Source: Bacteroidota bacterium (lineage in GTDB: Bacteria; Bacteroidota; Bacteroidia; UBA7662). From it: DNA of 33,585 bases. The notes under the pieces are model-generated. The model was given only the letters and a program-made list of their open reading frames with translations, did not search any database and was not told where the DNA came from. Where the stretch lies: assembly GCA_005799065.1 (NCBI GenBank), contig SYHW01000063.1:1-33585 (forward strand), written 5' to 3'. A program made the translations under genes and the position numbers. Of the stretch, positions 1-9,126 are shown in pieces. Numbering within the stretch: the stretch's first letter is position 1; every line of letters starts with the position of its first letter.

Positions 1-30
1 ATTGACCTTGGTTGGTAACCAAAAATTGAT

Positions 31-1386
31 TCAATTTAAAGCTACTTTTGATGTTGATTGGGCTTTGGTAAAGGTAATCCTGTTAAAGCGAATCGTTAGC
101 ATCAGCGCAGAACAGGCGAGGCCTAGACCTAAAGCAGACCAAATCCCTTCCACCCCGTAGGAAAGCACATTGGATAGAAACCAAGCCAAGGGAAGGGCGA
201 TCAGCCAATACGCGAGCAACACATATATGGTGGGCATTCTGACATCCTCCATCCCCCGCAATAGACCAACTGCAACGGCTTGAATGCCGTCGGCCAATTG
301 AAATGCTGCCGCTATAATCAATAAGCGAGCAGCTACCTGAATGACTTTTGGGTCGTTAATATATAATGCAGGCAATTCCATGCGCAGAAACCAGAACAAA
401 ACCCCACAAAAGCCCATAAATGCAGCGGAAAGGGTGAGCGCAGAAAAGCCTGATCTGCGCGCTGATGTAAGGTCGCCACGTCCTCTGGCTTGTCCAATTC
501 GGATGGCACCAGCCGATGAAATGCCAATAGACACCATGAAACTGATGCTGGCCAGATTAATGGCTATTTGATGGGCAGCGAGTGGAACGCTTCCTAGATG
601 GCCAATCATGAGAGCAGCCAAACTGAATGCTGATGTTTCGGCCAGGTACTGCAAGGACCCGGGCAAGCCCAACTTGAGAATTCGCTTGAGGGTTGAATGG
701 CAATAATCAGACAAGCGCCAATGTAAGATGCGAAAGGCACGAAGCCTTGCGCCGTTAGCCATAATGCCCAACATGAGCAATGCAGAGGCTGTCCTGCTTA
801 AAGTGGTGGCCCAAGCCGCACCTTCAAGTCCCATTTTTGGAAATCCCCAGTTACCATAGATTAATAACCAATTCCCAAAAATATTGAGGGGAATCATGAT
901 CAGGCCGATCATTAATGGTGGATACATGATTTCAAGCCCTTCACTAAACTGCCTCAGACTCTGAAACAGCATAATGGGCAGCATAGAGAGTACGACAATT
1001 TGAAGATAGGGTTGAGCCAAAGCCACCACCCTGTCGGGTTGCCCCAGCAGATGCATTAGATAGGTCGACGGATACATGGTGCCCACCAAAAGCAATCCAA
1101 CCACCCCGGCGATGATTAGGCCATTTTTGAGGGTTTTTTCGAGTAAATGGTCATCACCTGCACTTTTGGCCATCGAAGTGAGCGGAGAGATCACGAACAT
1201 TAGACTCATAGCGCACACCATGGGTACGAAAAATAGTCCAGACGACAGCGCCACGGCGGCAAGGTGATCCGCACCCAAAGGGCCAATCATAATGGAATCG
1301 ATAACGGATAGCGCCACTTGGCTTAATTGACCCAAAACAACAGGCCAAGCCAGCAGCACAATACTTTTCCATTCTTGTCCACCCAT
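31..1386 (-). CDS. MATE family efflux transporter
   Basis: 451-aa multi-spanning ORF with MATE-like N-terminus (LAWPVVLGQLSQVALSVIDSIMIGPLGADHLAAVAL) and typical internal repeat; ATG start. Confidence 0.9.
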   Translation of the reverse strand: MGGQEWKSIVLLAWPVVLGQLSQVALSVIDSIMIGPLGADHLAAVALSSGLFFVPMVCAMSLMFVISPLTSMAKSAGDDHLLEKTLKNGLIIAGVVGLLLVGTMYPSTYLMHLLGQPDRVVALAQPYLQIVVLSMLPIMLFQSLRQFSEGLEIMYPPLMIGLIMIPLNIFGNWLLIYGNWGFPKMGLEGAAWATTLSRTASALLMLGIMANGARLRAFRILHWRLSDYCHSTLKRILKLGLPGSLQYLAETSAFSLAALMIGHLGSVPLAAHQIAINLASISFMVSIGISSAGAIRIGQARGRGDLTSARRSGFSALTLSAAFMGFCGVLFWFLRMELPALYINDPKVIQVAARLLIIAAAFQLADGIQAVAVGLLRGMEDVRMPTIYVLLAYWLIALPLAWFLSNVLSYGVEGIWSALGLGLACSALMLTIRFNRITFTKAQSTSKVALN

Positions 1387-1416
1387 AGCGCTGCAAAAAT
1401 GCGCGAAAATTGGCGA

Positions 1417-3126
1417 TTAGGAAGTTTTATTTTGATAACGAACCCTACGCAAATCGAGCAGATCTAAGGGGTGGGCCGGAAGGCCGTGCACATATTTCTG
1501 TTCAAGGCGCAACGTTTGGTCGTAATACAATACAATAAAAGGCGTTTCGTCAAGAAGCATGGAGTCCATGCGTTCATAAAGGCGATATCTGAGGTGTTCA
1601 TCGGTGGTTTCGAGCGCTTGTTCATACCAAGCATCATATTGTGGATGAGCAAAACGGGTATAGTTGGGGCCATTGGGAGCGGCATAACCAGAATACCCCA
1701 ATGCCAAGTAATTTTCGGCATCCGGGTAATCGGCAATCCAACTCCCGCGAAACACACCGCGCTCGCCTTTATTGATCATTTGACGTAAGGTGGGGCCCGG
1801 GCTGGCCTCGAGATCCACGACGACGCCGATTTGCGCCAGTTGGTCCTGAACAAAAACGGCCATATCCATATAGGAAGGATTGGTAGCCAATGTAAATCTG
1901 ATGCTTCCGTTGATGTAGCCTTTCCCTTTTAAAATCTGTCGTGCTTGTTCAACAGCCTCTGATGGCGTACGTTTCTTGTCATGCTGGGCAGAACCTGTCG
2001 AATAGGTACTGATGGGCTTGGAACTCGGGTCAATCGATCCTGGTAGTCCAGGAGGTATGAGCCCACCATAGGCTGGAATACCTATCCCTCCACGCAAATA
2101 ACGAACAAGTTTCTCCCGGTTGATGGCCAACGAAAGTGCTTTGCGAACCAGTGGATCCTGCAGCGCAGGATGACAGGCCTTCAGCTGGTAGTCGTTGAGT
2201 ATTCCCAAGTATTCCGTATTCAGGTAGGGGGCACGCACCACTTTAAATCGTTCGCCATATTCCGATCGCAATTCATTGTTTTTCAAAAATAGCTCATCGC
2301 GAAAAGCGGGCTCCACCCCGTTCAAAAACTCAAGTTCTCCGCTCAGAAAGGCTAAAAATGCAGATTGTTTGTCGGCCAAAAATTTGATATGAACTGCTTC
2401 TAACCACGGAAGGCGTTTCCCATTTTCCACTTCGAAATATCGTGGGTTCTTATGGAGAATTAGGCCATCTCCCGGTCGATAGTAGGCCAATTGAAATGGT
2501 CCACTCCCAACCGGATGAATGCCCATCGACTGTCCATAACAGGCTACTGCTTCTTTTGCAACTATGCTGCAATAGGCCATGCCCAACATGCCGAGAATGG
2601 GTGGGAATGGTCGGATCAATCGCAGTTCAAAAACGCTGTCGTTTGGCGCGTAAAATCCATCTCCTGCCAATTTGCCTTGAAATATCCATGCGCCGGGTGA
2701 TGCCAAACTGGGTTCACAAAGACGACGTAAACTGAATACGACGTCATGCGCCGTCAGCTTTCGGCCAGAAGTTCCTTGAAAACAAGGGTCTTGGTGAAAT
2801 AGAACGTCCCGTCTAAGAAAAAACCGATACAACTTGCCCTGATCCATGATCTCCCAGTGTGTAGAAAGTTGGGGTTGAACATTCAGGTTTTCATCAACGC
2901 TAACCAAGGTGCTGAAGAGCTGGGCGACGGCCCGAATATTGGCTTGGTCTCTGGCAAACGCCGGGTCGAGTGAACTGATACCGCCTTCCTGATTGTAGCG
3001 GAACACGCGTCGATCCACCGAATGATCGGGTGCGGTGCAAGATGCCCCTATAAAAAGGGTATAAAAAAGTCCTACAAAAACTGTGAAGATTGTCGAATAG
3101 CGCCTTAATTTTGTAGGTTGCTTCAT
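1417..3126 (-). CDS. ABC transporter substrate-binding lipoprotein, family 5 (peptide/DppA-OppA type)
   Basis: SBP_bac_5-like sequence ([56 protein letters not shown]); signal peptide with lipobox-like LFIGASC. ORF track starts at a TTG (3150); ATG at 3126 gives a better signal peptide. Confidence 0.88.
   Translation of the reverse strand: MKQPTKLRRYSTIFTVFVGLFYTLFIGASCTAPDHSVDRRVFRYNQEGGISSLDPAFARDQANIRAVAQLFSTLVSVDENLNVQPQLSTHWEIMDQGKLYRFFLRRDVLFHQDPCFQGTSGRKLTAHDVVFSLRRLCEPSLASPGAWIFQGKLAGDGFYAPNDSVFELRLIRPFPPILGMLGMAYCSIVAKEAVACYGQSMGIHPVGSGPFQLAYYRPGDGLILHKNPRYFEVENGKRLPWLEAVHIKFLADKQSAFLAFLSGELEFLNGVEPAFRDELFLKNNELRSEYGERFKVVRAPYLNTEYLGILNDYQLKACHPALQDPLVRKALSLAINREKLVRYLRGGIGIPAYGGLIPPGLPGSIDPSSKPISTYSTGSAQHDKKRTPSEAVEQARQILKGKGYINGSIRFTLATNPSYMDMAVFVQDQLAQIGVVVDLEASPGPTLRQMINKGERGVFRGSWIADYPDAENYLALGYSGYAAPNGPNYTRFAHPQYDAWYEQALETTDEHLRYRLYERMDSMLLDETPFIVLYYDQTLRLEQKYVHGLPAHPLDLLDLRRVRYQNKTS
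3106..3113 (+). promoter_or_regulatory. Bacteroidetes -7 box TAATTTTG possibly driving parA
   Basis: Matches TAnnTTTG, within the 5' end of the divergent SBP gene, 54 nt before the parA ATG. Confidence 0.3.
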
Positions 3127-3167
3127 GCCCGCTAAATAAACACATTTCAACCCATTCCAGACACTTT

Positions 3168-3971
3168 ATGGCCCGAATTATAGCTATTGCCAACCAAAAG
3201 GGAGGAGTCGGCAAAACAACGACAGCCATCAATTTGGCCAGCAGTCTGGCGGTCCTGGAATACCGAACCTTGTTGGTTGATGCTGATCCGCAGGCCAATG
3301 CTACTTCTGGAATCGGTATAGACCCGCGTTTGGTGAAAACGGGCTTATATGAATGTATGGTCAATGAAGTGCCCGTCCAAAATAACATCATTGAAACCGA
3401 TGTACCCAACCTTTATCTTCTGCCAGCCACCATTGATTTGGTGGGTGCGGAAATCGAATTGGTCAATCGGCCGGCTCGTGAATACATCATGCAACGGGTT
3501 TTGGCGCAGGTACGCGAGCAATATGAATTTGTGATCATCGATTGTAGTCCATCGCTCGGACTCATCACCATCAACGCACTAACGGCGGCAGATTCGGTAG
3601 TGATACCCGTTCAATGTGAGTATTTTGCCCTTGAAGGTTTGGGAAAACTACTGAACACCATCAAGATTGTTCAGAATCGCTTTCAGGAGCAGTTGCAAAT
3701 CGAAGGAATCTTGCTGACCATGTATGATCCCCGCTTACGCCTGTCTAATCAGATTGTAGACGATGTTCGCCAAAATCTTTCGGCCATTACATTCGATACG
3801 CTTATTCATCGGAATATTCGTTTAAGTGAGGCGCCCAGCTTTGGACGCTCAGCCATTATGCACGATGCGGCCAGTAAAGGGGCCATTAATTACCTGAATT
3901 TGGCTCGAGAAATTCTACAAAAAAACAACCTCACTAGAGTGGCCATCGAACAAGATCCGCATGTGAATTAA
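3168..3971 (+). CDS. parA: ParA/Soj chromosome partitioning ATPase
   Basis: [28 protein letters not shown] deviant Walker [28 protein letters not shown]. Confidence 0.96.
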   Translation: MARIIAIANQKGGVGKTTTAINLASSLAVLEYRTLLVDADPQANATSGIGIDPRLVKTGLYECMVNEVPVQNNIIETDVPNLYLLPATIDLVGAEIELVNRPAREYIMQRVLAQVREQYEFVIIDCSPSLGLITINALTAADSVVIPVQCEYFALEGLGKLLNTIKIVQNRFQEQLQIEGILLTMYDPRLRLSNQIVDDVRQNLSAITFDTLIHRNIRLSEAPSFGRSAIMHDAASKGAINYLNLAREILQKNNLTRVAIEQDPHVN

Positions 3972-3972
3972 A

Positions 3973-4857
3973 ATGAATATGAATCAAAATCGAAGAAACG
4001 CTCTTGGCCGAGGATTGGGCGCACTGTTGTCTGCAGCCGATGCAGAAAATCTGATGGTTCAGGCTACCTCCAATTCGATGATCTCGGTCCGGCAGATTGA
4101 AACCAATCCGCTTCAACCACGGACCGATTTCGATGAAAAGGCCCTCAAAGAATTATCGGCCTCTATAAAAATACACGGAGTTATACAGCCGCTTACGGTT
4201 CGCCGGTTGGCAGCAGGTCAATACCAGCTTATTTCGGGTGAGCGCAGACTCAGGGCATCCAGATTGGCTGGCTTGAAAGAGGTTCCCGCCTATGTGATTG
4301 ATGCTACCCACCAAAGCATGTTGGAAATGGCTTTGGTTGAGAATCTTCAACGGGCCGACCTCAACCCGATGGAAATTGCCATCAGCTTGAGTCGACTGCA
4401 AGAGGAGTGCCAAGTCATTCATGAAGAATTGGGTGATCGAGTAGGAAAGGATCGAAGTACGGTCACCAATTACATGAGGTTGTTGAAGTTGCCTCCAGAA
4501 ATACAATCGGGAATACGCGACGGAAAATTGGATATGGGACATGCCAAGGCGCTCATGGGCCTTGATCGGGTAGAGGTGCTCTTGGAAGTATATCGTCGTG
4601 CAGTGGCGCAAAAAATGAGTGTTCGGCAACTCGAGGCTTTGGTTAAATCCATGAAGGAAGGCAGTAGCCGTAAAAAATCAGCCCTTCATTCGCCGACCAC
4701 CCCTTCCGAATACCGGATCAGTCTAGAGCAACTGAAACGACAATTTGAATCAGCCGTACAAATCAAGGTTAATGGCAAGGGTGGAGGGGAAATCAGTATT
4801 CCCTTCAGCGACCCTTCCGACTTGAATCGGCTGCTCGATATGCTTTTAGAGGCATGA
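3973..4857 (+). CDS. parB: ParB/Spo0J chromosome partitioning CTPase/DNA-binding protein
   Basis: ALGRGLGALL N-terminal motif, NPLQPRTDFDEKALKELSASI, GERRLRASRLAGL, HTH region; directly follows parA. Confidence 0.96.
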   Translation: MNMNQNRRNALGRGLGALLSAADAENLMVQATSNSMISVRQIETNPLQPRTDFDEKALKELSASIKIHGVIQPLTVRRLAAGQYQLISGERRLRASRLAGLKEVPAYVIDATHQSMLEMALVENLQRADLNPMEIAISLSRLQEECQVIHEELGDRVGKDRSTVTNYMRLLKLPPEIQSGIRDGKLDMGHAKALMGLDRVEVLLEVYRRAVAQKMSVRQLEALVKSMKEGSSRKKSALHSPTTPSEYRISLEQLKRQFESAVQIKVNGKGGGEISIPFSDPSDLNRLLDMLLEA

Positions 4858-5453
4858 TCAACCATCCAACATGGTCGTTTTTTTTGGTGCTGTTCTGCTG
4901 GTGTTGTTCTACGCCTGTCGCTGCACAACAATCCTCTGGAGTGCCATCTGATTCGCTTTATCGCATTCGGGTTAAGCAGGCCACGCACAGATCGCTCTTG
5001 ATTCCGGGCTGGGGACAAGCCTACAACCGCAGTTATTGGAAGATTCCTGTTGTTTATGGGCTCATCGGATTTTCAGGTGCGCAGGCATCTAACTATCACA
5101 AACAGTACATTCGCTTCCGAGATGCATACCGTATAAGGGTCGATGGAGATACTTCAACAATCGATGAATATGCGCTTACCCAAACCAATGCTTTATTAAA
5201 GAGCAATCGGGATGCGTTTCGACAAGGTCGTGACACTTTTGTTCTTCTCACCCTTGGCTCCTATCTATTGCAGCTTGTTGATGCAGCTGTTGATGCCCAT
5301 TTGAGTTCTTTTACGGTGGGCGACGATTTGAGCTTGCAGTGGGATGTGGCCCCAGCCCGGTGGCTTGGCGGCCCCGGTGGCCACAGTGGAAATGCAGGTT
5401 TGGGTTTTGGAAATGGAGTCGGTTTACAACTAGGTCTTGTATATCATTTTTAA
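4854..5453 (+). CDS. DUF5683 domain-containing protein
   Basis: Signal peptide then ATHRSLLIPGWGQAYNRSYWKIPVVYG ... VDAAVDAHLSSFTVGDDLS, as in DUF5683; 4-nt ATGA overlap with parB. Confidence 0.82.
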   Translation: MINHPTWSFFLVLFCWCCSTPVAAQQSSGVPSDSLYRIRVKQATHRSLLIPGWGQAYNRSYWKIPVVYGLIGFSGAQASNYHKQYIRFRDAYRIRVDGDTSTIDEYALTQTNALLKSNRDAFRQGRDTFVLLTLGSYLLQLVDAAVDAHLSSFTVGDDLSLQWDVAPARWLGGPGGHSGNAGLGFGNGVGLQLGLVYHF

Positions 5454-5538
5454 TGGGCAAATTTCTTGGTCAGCCAATGGTTTTAGATAGCTGCTTTGGT
5501 AGTGTGGGTATTACTTTTTCATCATATAACAACAATAA

Positions 5539-6300
5539 ATGATGCGAATTGGTCTTTTGGGTTACGGAAAAATGGGGAAAGCCATTCATCGAAGGGCAGA
5601 TGAACTAGGATTCGATGTGGTATGGCACAGTCCATCACAATCAACTTATCCTTTGGTTTTTGAGTTTCCCAAAGATGTACCCGATTTGGACGTTGTCATT
5701 GAATTTTCAACACCTTCTGCCGCAACCGGGCACATTAGAGCTTGCCTGGAACGTGGAATACCTGTGGTTGTAGGCACAACGGGTTGGTATGCAGACTATG
5801 ATCAATTATCCGATTTGTGTACATCTCAAGGAGGAGCCATGTTGTGCGCCACCAATTTCTCGGTAGGTGTTCATTTATTTTGGGAATTTGCCGAACGCAT
5901 GACACAGTGGATGAAGCCTTGGACGAACTACCAAGTTGGGATTGAAGAAATACACCACACCGAAAAAAGAGATGCTCCGAGCGGCACGGCCTTGACCTTA
6001 AGGCAGCGTGTGCTTGCTCAGTTAGCATCTACTGCGCCGAACAATGCATTTTCGGCGGATATTCCGATTATATCGCACAGAACAGCTGGCGTCGTGGGTG
6101 CCCACCAATTGATTTTTCGTTCAGACCGTGATGAGATTAGCCTGCAGCACCAGGCTTTCGACCGCGATGCCTTTGCAGAAGGGGCATTGCGTGCGGCCCG
6201 CTGGATTATCGGCAAGTCCGGTGTTTTTGATTTTGGCGATGTCCTAAAAGAACAAATTGGATCGACCGCCCAAATTGGGGCTTCCCAAATTGGGGCTTAA
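5539..6300 (+). CDS. dapB: 4-hydroxy-tetrahydrodipicolinate reductase
   Basis: MRIGLLGYGKMGKAI Rossmann motif, VVIEFSTPSAA, EIHHTEKRDAPSGTAL active-site motif, C-terminal GVFDFGDVL. Confidence 0.95.
   Translation: MMRIGLLGYGKMGKAIHRRADELGFDVVWHSPSQSTYPLVFEFPKDVPDLDVVIEFSTPSAATGHIRACLERGIPVVVGTTGWYADYDQLSDLCTSQGGAMLCATNFSVGVHLFWEFAERMTQWMKPWTNYQVGIEEIHHTEKRDAPSGTALTLRQRVLAQLASTAPNNAFSADIPIISHRTAGVVGAHQLIFRSDRDEISLQHQAFDRDAFAEGALRAARWIIGKSGVFDFGDVLKEQIGSTAQIGASQIGA
6269..6298 (+). repeat. Perfect 15-bp tandem duplication at the 3' end of dapB
   Basis: CCCAAATTGGGGCTT at 6269-6283 repeated exactly at 6284-6298, followed by AA to complete the TAA stop. Confidence 0.95.
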
Positions 6301-6303
6301 GGA

Positions 6304-7335
6304 CTAAGAGAATAAACCCGGGGTGTAGCCGGGAGGTGTTAATCCCAAGTGTTTGTAGGCGGCTTCTGTGGCCTCCCGACCCCGGGGTGTTCTTTTGAGA
6401 TAGCCTTCCTGAATCAGGAAGGGTTCGTAGACCTCTTCAATGGTTCCTGGATCTTCACCGACAGCAGTGGCAATTGTTGTGAGGCCCACCGGGCCGCCTT
6501 TAAACTTCTCCACGACCGTCCGGAGGATACGGTTGTCCATTTCATCCAACCCATGTTGATCGACGTGGAGCGCCTCAAGAGCAATTTTTGCTATATCGGA
6601 GGTAATGATGCCCTTTCCTTTGACTTGCGCAAAATCGCGTGTTCGCCTCAGCAGGGCATTCGCTATTCGGGGGGTTCCACGGGATCTGCGCGCAATTTCA
6701 AAAGCGCCCGGTTCCTCAATCGGTACTTTCAGAATGTCTGCTGAGCGCAACACAATAGTCGTGAGGAGTTTAGCATCGTAGTATTCAAGACGTGCATTAA
6801 TACCAAAACGTGCGCGTAGGGGTGAGGTCAAGAGGCCCGATCGGGTGGTGGCCCCTATGAGCGTAAAAGGATTGAGGGTAATTTGGACGCTCCGGGCATT
6901 CGGTCCACTGTCGATCATGATATCGATGCGGTAATCTTCCATGGCCGAATAGAGGTACTCCTCAACCACCGGACTCAGCCGGTGAATTTCATCGATAAAC
7001 AAGACATCACCCGTATCGAGCCCTGTTAACAGGCCTGCCAAATCACCCGGTTTTTCCAAAACTGGGCCACTTGATATCTTAATGCCCGCCTCCATTTCGT
7101 TGGCGATGATGTGGGCCAGGGTTGTTTTACCCAAGCCGGGAGGACCGTGAAGCAACACATGATCGAGCGACTCGGAACGCATCCGTGCGGCCTGCACAAA
7201 AACACCCAGGTTGGCCAGAATTTCCTTCTGACCGGTGAAATCATCGAAACTCCGTGGACGAAGAAAACGCTCCAATTCGCGCTCTTGCTGATCTTGTACG
7301 GGCGATTCGCTGTTTGTGAGTGGATTCCTCGACAT
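6304..7335 (-). CDS. ruvB: Holliday junction branch migration DNA helicase RuvB
   Basis: [33 protein letters not shown] Walker [26 protein letters not shown]-terminal wHTH. Confidence 0.97.
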   Translation of the reverse strand: MSRNPLTNSESPVQDQQERELERFLRPRSFDDFTGQKEILANLGVFVQAARMRSESLDHVLLHGPPGLGKTTLAHIIANEMEAGIKISSGPVLEKPGDLAGLLTGLDTGDVLFIDEIHRLSPVVEEYLYSAMEDYRIDIMIDSGPNARSVQITLNPFTLIGATTRSGLLTSPLRARFGINARLEYYDAKLLTTIVLRSADILKVPIEEPGAFEIARRSRGTPRIANALLRRTRDFAQVKGKGIITSDIAKIALEALHVDQHGLDEMDNRILRTVVEKFKGGPVGLTTIATAVGEDPGTIEEVYEPFLIQEGYLKRTPRGREATEAAYKHLGLTPPGYTPGLFS

Positions 7336-7340
7336 TCATC

Positions 7341-7348
7341 CAAAAATA
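7341..7348 (-). promoter_or_regulatory. Bacteroidetes -7 box TATTTTTG for ruvB
   Basis: Matches TAnnTTTG; 5 nt before the ruvB ATG (7335). Confidence 0.5.
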
Positions 7349-7402
7349 GAGGGAAATTGTCGGCCTACCTACTTATTATTGCACTTCCAAACAAAAAAGG
7401 CT

Positions 7403-8155
7403 TTGACGTCCGATTCATTGGTGGTTATTCCTACTTATAACGAAAAAGAAAACATCGAGGCGATGTTGGATCGGGTATTTTCCCTTACTCCGGCTTTTGA
7501 CGTATTGGTGGTCGATGATGGCTCACCCGACGGCACTGCTGGCTTGGTGAAGGCGAAAATGACCCTATATACTGGGCGATTGCATCTACTGGAGCGGTCG
7601 GGTAAACAGGGCTTGGGTACAGCCTATATTGCCGCCTTTAAATGGGCATTGGATCGACCCTATGAATACATTTTTGAGATGGATTGCGATTTTTCCCACA
7701 ATCCCAATGATTTGCCGCGCCTTCGTATGGCCTGTGTTTCAGGTGCCGAACTGGCAGTTGGCTCGAGATACATCACCGGAATCAATGTGGTGAATTGGCC
7801 CCTGAGTCGCGTTCTTCTCTCTGTTTTTGCATCACGTTACGTTCAACTCATCACGGGCATGCCAGTGAATGATGCCACGGCGGGCTTTAAATGCTACCGA
7901 CGGAAGGTGTTGGCGTGCATCAACTTAAACGAAATCAAATTCGTGGGATACGCTTTTCAAATCGAAATGAAATTCAAAGCTTGGTTTTATGGATTTAAGA
8001 TAGATGAAGTCCCAATAATTTTTACGGACCGAACGCTTGGTCAGAGTAAGATGACTCGAGGCATCGTTAAAGAAGCGGCTTTTGGCGTTCTCCAATTGAA
8101 ATGGTGGAGTTTATGGGCAAAGGGAAGGGGAAGTCGCGGCGAACCGATGCCATGA
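7403..8155 (+). CDS. GT2 family glycosyltransferase, polyprenol monophosphomannose synthase-like
   Basis: DSLVVIPTYNEKENIEAMLDRVF, VDDGSPDGTA, MDCDFSHNPNDLPRL, VGSRYI. No in-frame ATG near the N-terminus; TTG at 7403 (or 7379) is the most plausible start, so the start is uncertain. Confidence 0.9.
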   Translation: MTSDSLVVIPTYNEKENIEAMLDRVFSLTPAFDVLVVDDGSPDGTAGLVKAKMTLYTGRLHLLERSGKQGLGTAYIAAFKWALDRPYEYIFEMDCDFSHNPNDLPRLRMACVSGAELAVGSRYITGINVVNWPLSRVLLSVFASRYVQLITGMPVNDATAGFKCYRRKVLACINLNEIKFVGYAFQIEMKFKAWFYGFKIDEVPIIFTDRTLGQSKMTRGIVKEAAFGVLQLKWWSLWAKGRGSRGEPMP

Positions 8156-9000
8156 TTTCGACAAACAGCGTTATGATTCACTCCACACTCGAAGGCCTTT
8201 GGAATGCAGACCTTTCCAAGAGGAAAGAACAAAATTTCTTTTTGGTTGCGGGGCCTTGTGTCACGGAATCGACAGATTTATGCCTCGAAGTCGCATCGCA
8301 AGTTAAGATGCTCTGTGAACGATTACAGATACCTTATGTCTTCAAGGCGTCTTATCGAAAGGCAAACCGCAGTAGTTTGCGCTCCTACACGGGTCCGGGT
8401 GATGAAACAGGTCTCCAAGCACTTTCTGAGGTCCGAAAGCAATTGTCTATTCCCGTTCTCACCGATATTCACGAAGCCCATGAAGCCGCCATGGCCGCCG
8501 AAGTCGCTGATGTACTCCAGATACCTGCTTTTTTGTGTCGACAAACCGATCTTCTCCAAGCAGCCGGGGCAACAGCTAAAGGGGTAAACATTAAAAAGGG
8601 ACAATTTTCATCGGCGGCCTCTATGCAATTCGCTGTAGAAAAAGTGTTGGCCACTGGAAACTCAAAAATTTGGTTAACGGAGCGGGGAAATTCTTTCGGC
8701 TACCAAGATCTGGTTGTGGATTTCAGGAACATTCATGATATGCAACAACTGAACGTGCCGGTGTTGATGGATGTGACGCATTCGCTTCAAATTCCCAACC
8801 AGGCCATTGGCGTTACCGGAGGCAGGCCCGAGTTGATTCCATTGATCGCCAGGGCCGCCGTGGCCGCTGGGGCCGACGGATTGTTTATCGAAACACATCC
8901 CAATCCTTCAAAAGCCCTTTCGGATGGAGCCAACATGCTGCCGCTAAGCGATTTGCCTCAGCTTTTGGAGGTCTTGGTCCAGATCAGAAAGGCTGTTTAG
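8152..9000 (+). CDS. kdsA: 3-deoxy-8-phosphooctulonate synthase (KDO-8-P synthase)
   Basis: FFLVAGPCVTES, FKASYRKANRSSLRSYTGPG, VTHSLQIPNQAIGVTGGRPELIPLIARAAVAAGADGLFIETHPNP. ATG at 8152 overlaps the GT2 stop (ATGA). Confidence 0.95.
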   Translation: MISTNSVMIHSTLEGLWNADLSKRKEQNFFLVAGPCVTESTDLCLEVASQVKMLCERLQIPYVFKASYRKANRSSLRSYTGPGDETGLQALSEVRKQLSIPVLTDIHEAHEAAMAAEVADVLQIPAFLCRQTDLLQAAGATAKGVNIKKGQFSSAASMQFAVEKVLATGNSKIWLTERGNSFGYQDLVVDFRNIHDMQQLNVPVLMDVTHSLQIPNQAIGVTGGRPELIPLIARAAVAAGADGLFIETHPNPSKALSDGANMLPLSDLPQLLEVLVQIRKAV

Positions 9001-9126
9001 AATCTGAGGCCAGGTCTTCAAGTTCGCAGACTACAGGTTGCTAAGTGTATGATCAATTGAGACAATTTGTAACTATGTGTATGATGCGTTAAAACTATAT
9101 GTAGCTCGAATTATGAACATTACGCA

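Noticed and set aside
1154-1396. 80-aa minus-strand ORF overlapping the MATE start
   Set aside because: Out-of-frame overlap with a strong MATE CDS and no domain signature.
9055-9067. AATTG-AGA-CAATT hairpin between convergent kdsA and OmpA genes as a terminator
   Set aside because: Only 5 AT-rich pairs with no T-tract; too weak to call.
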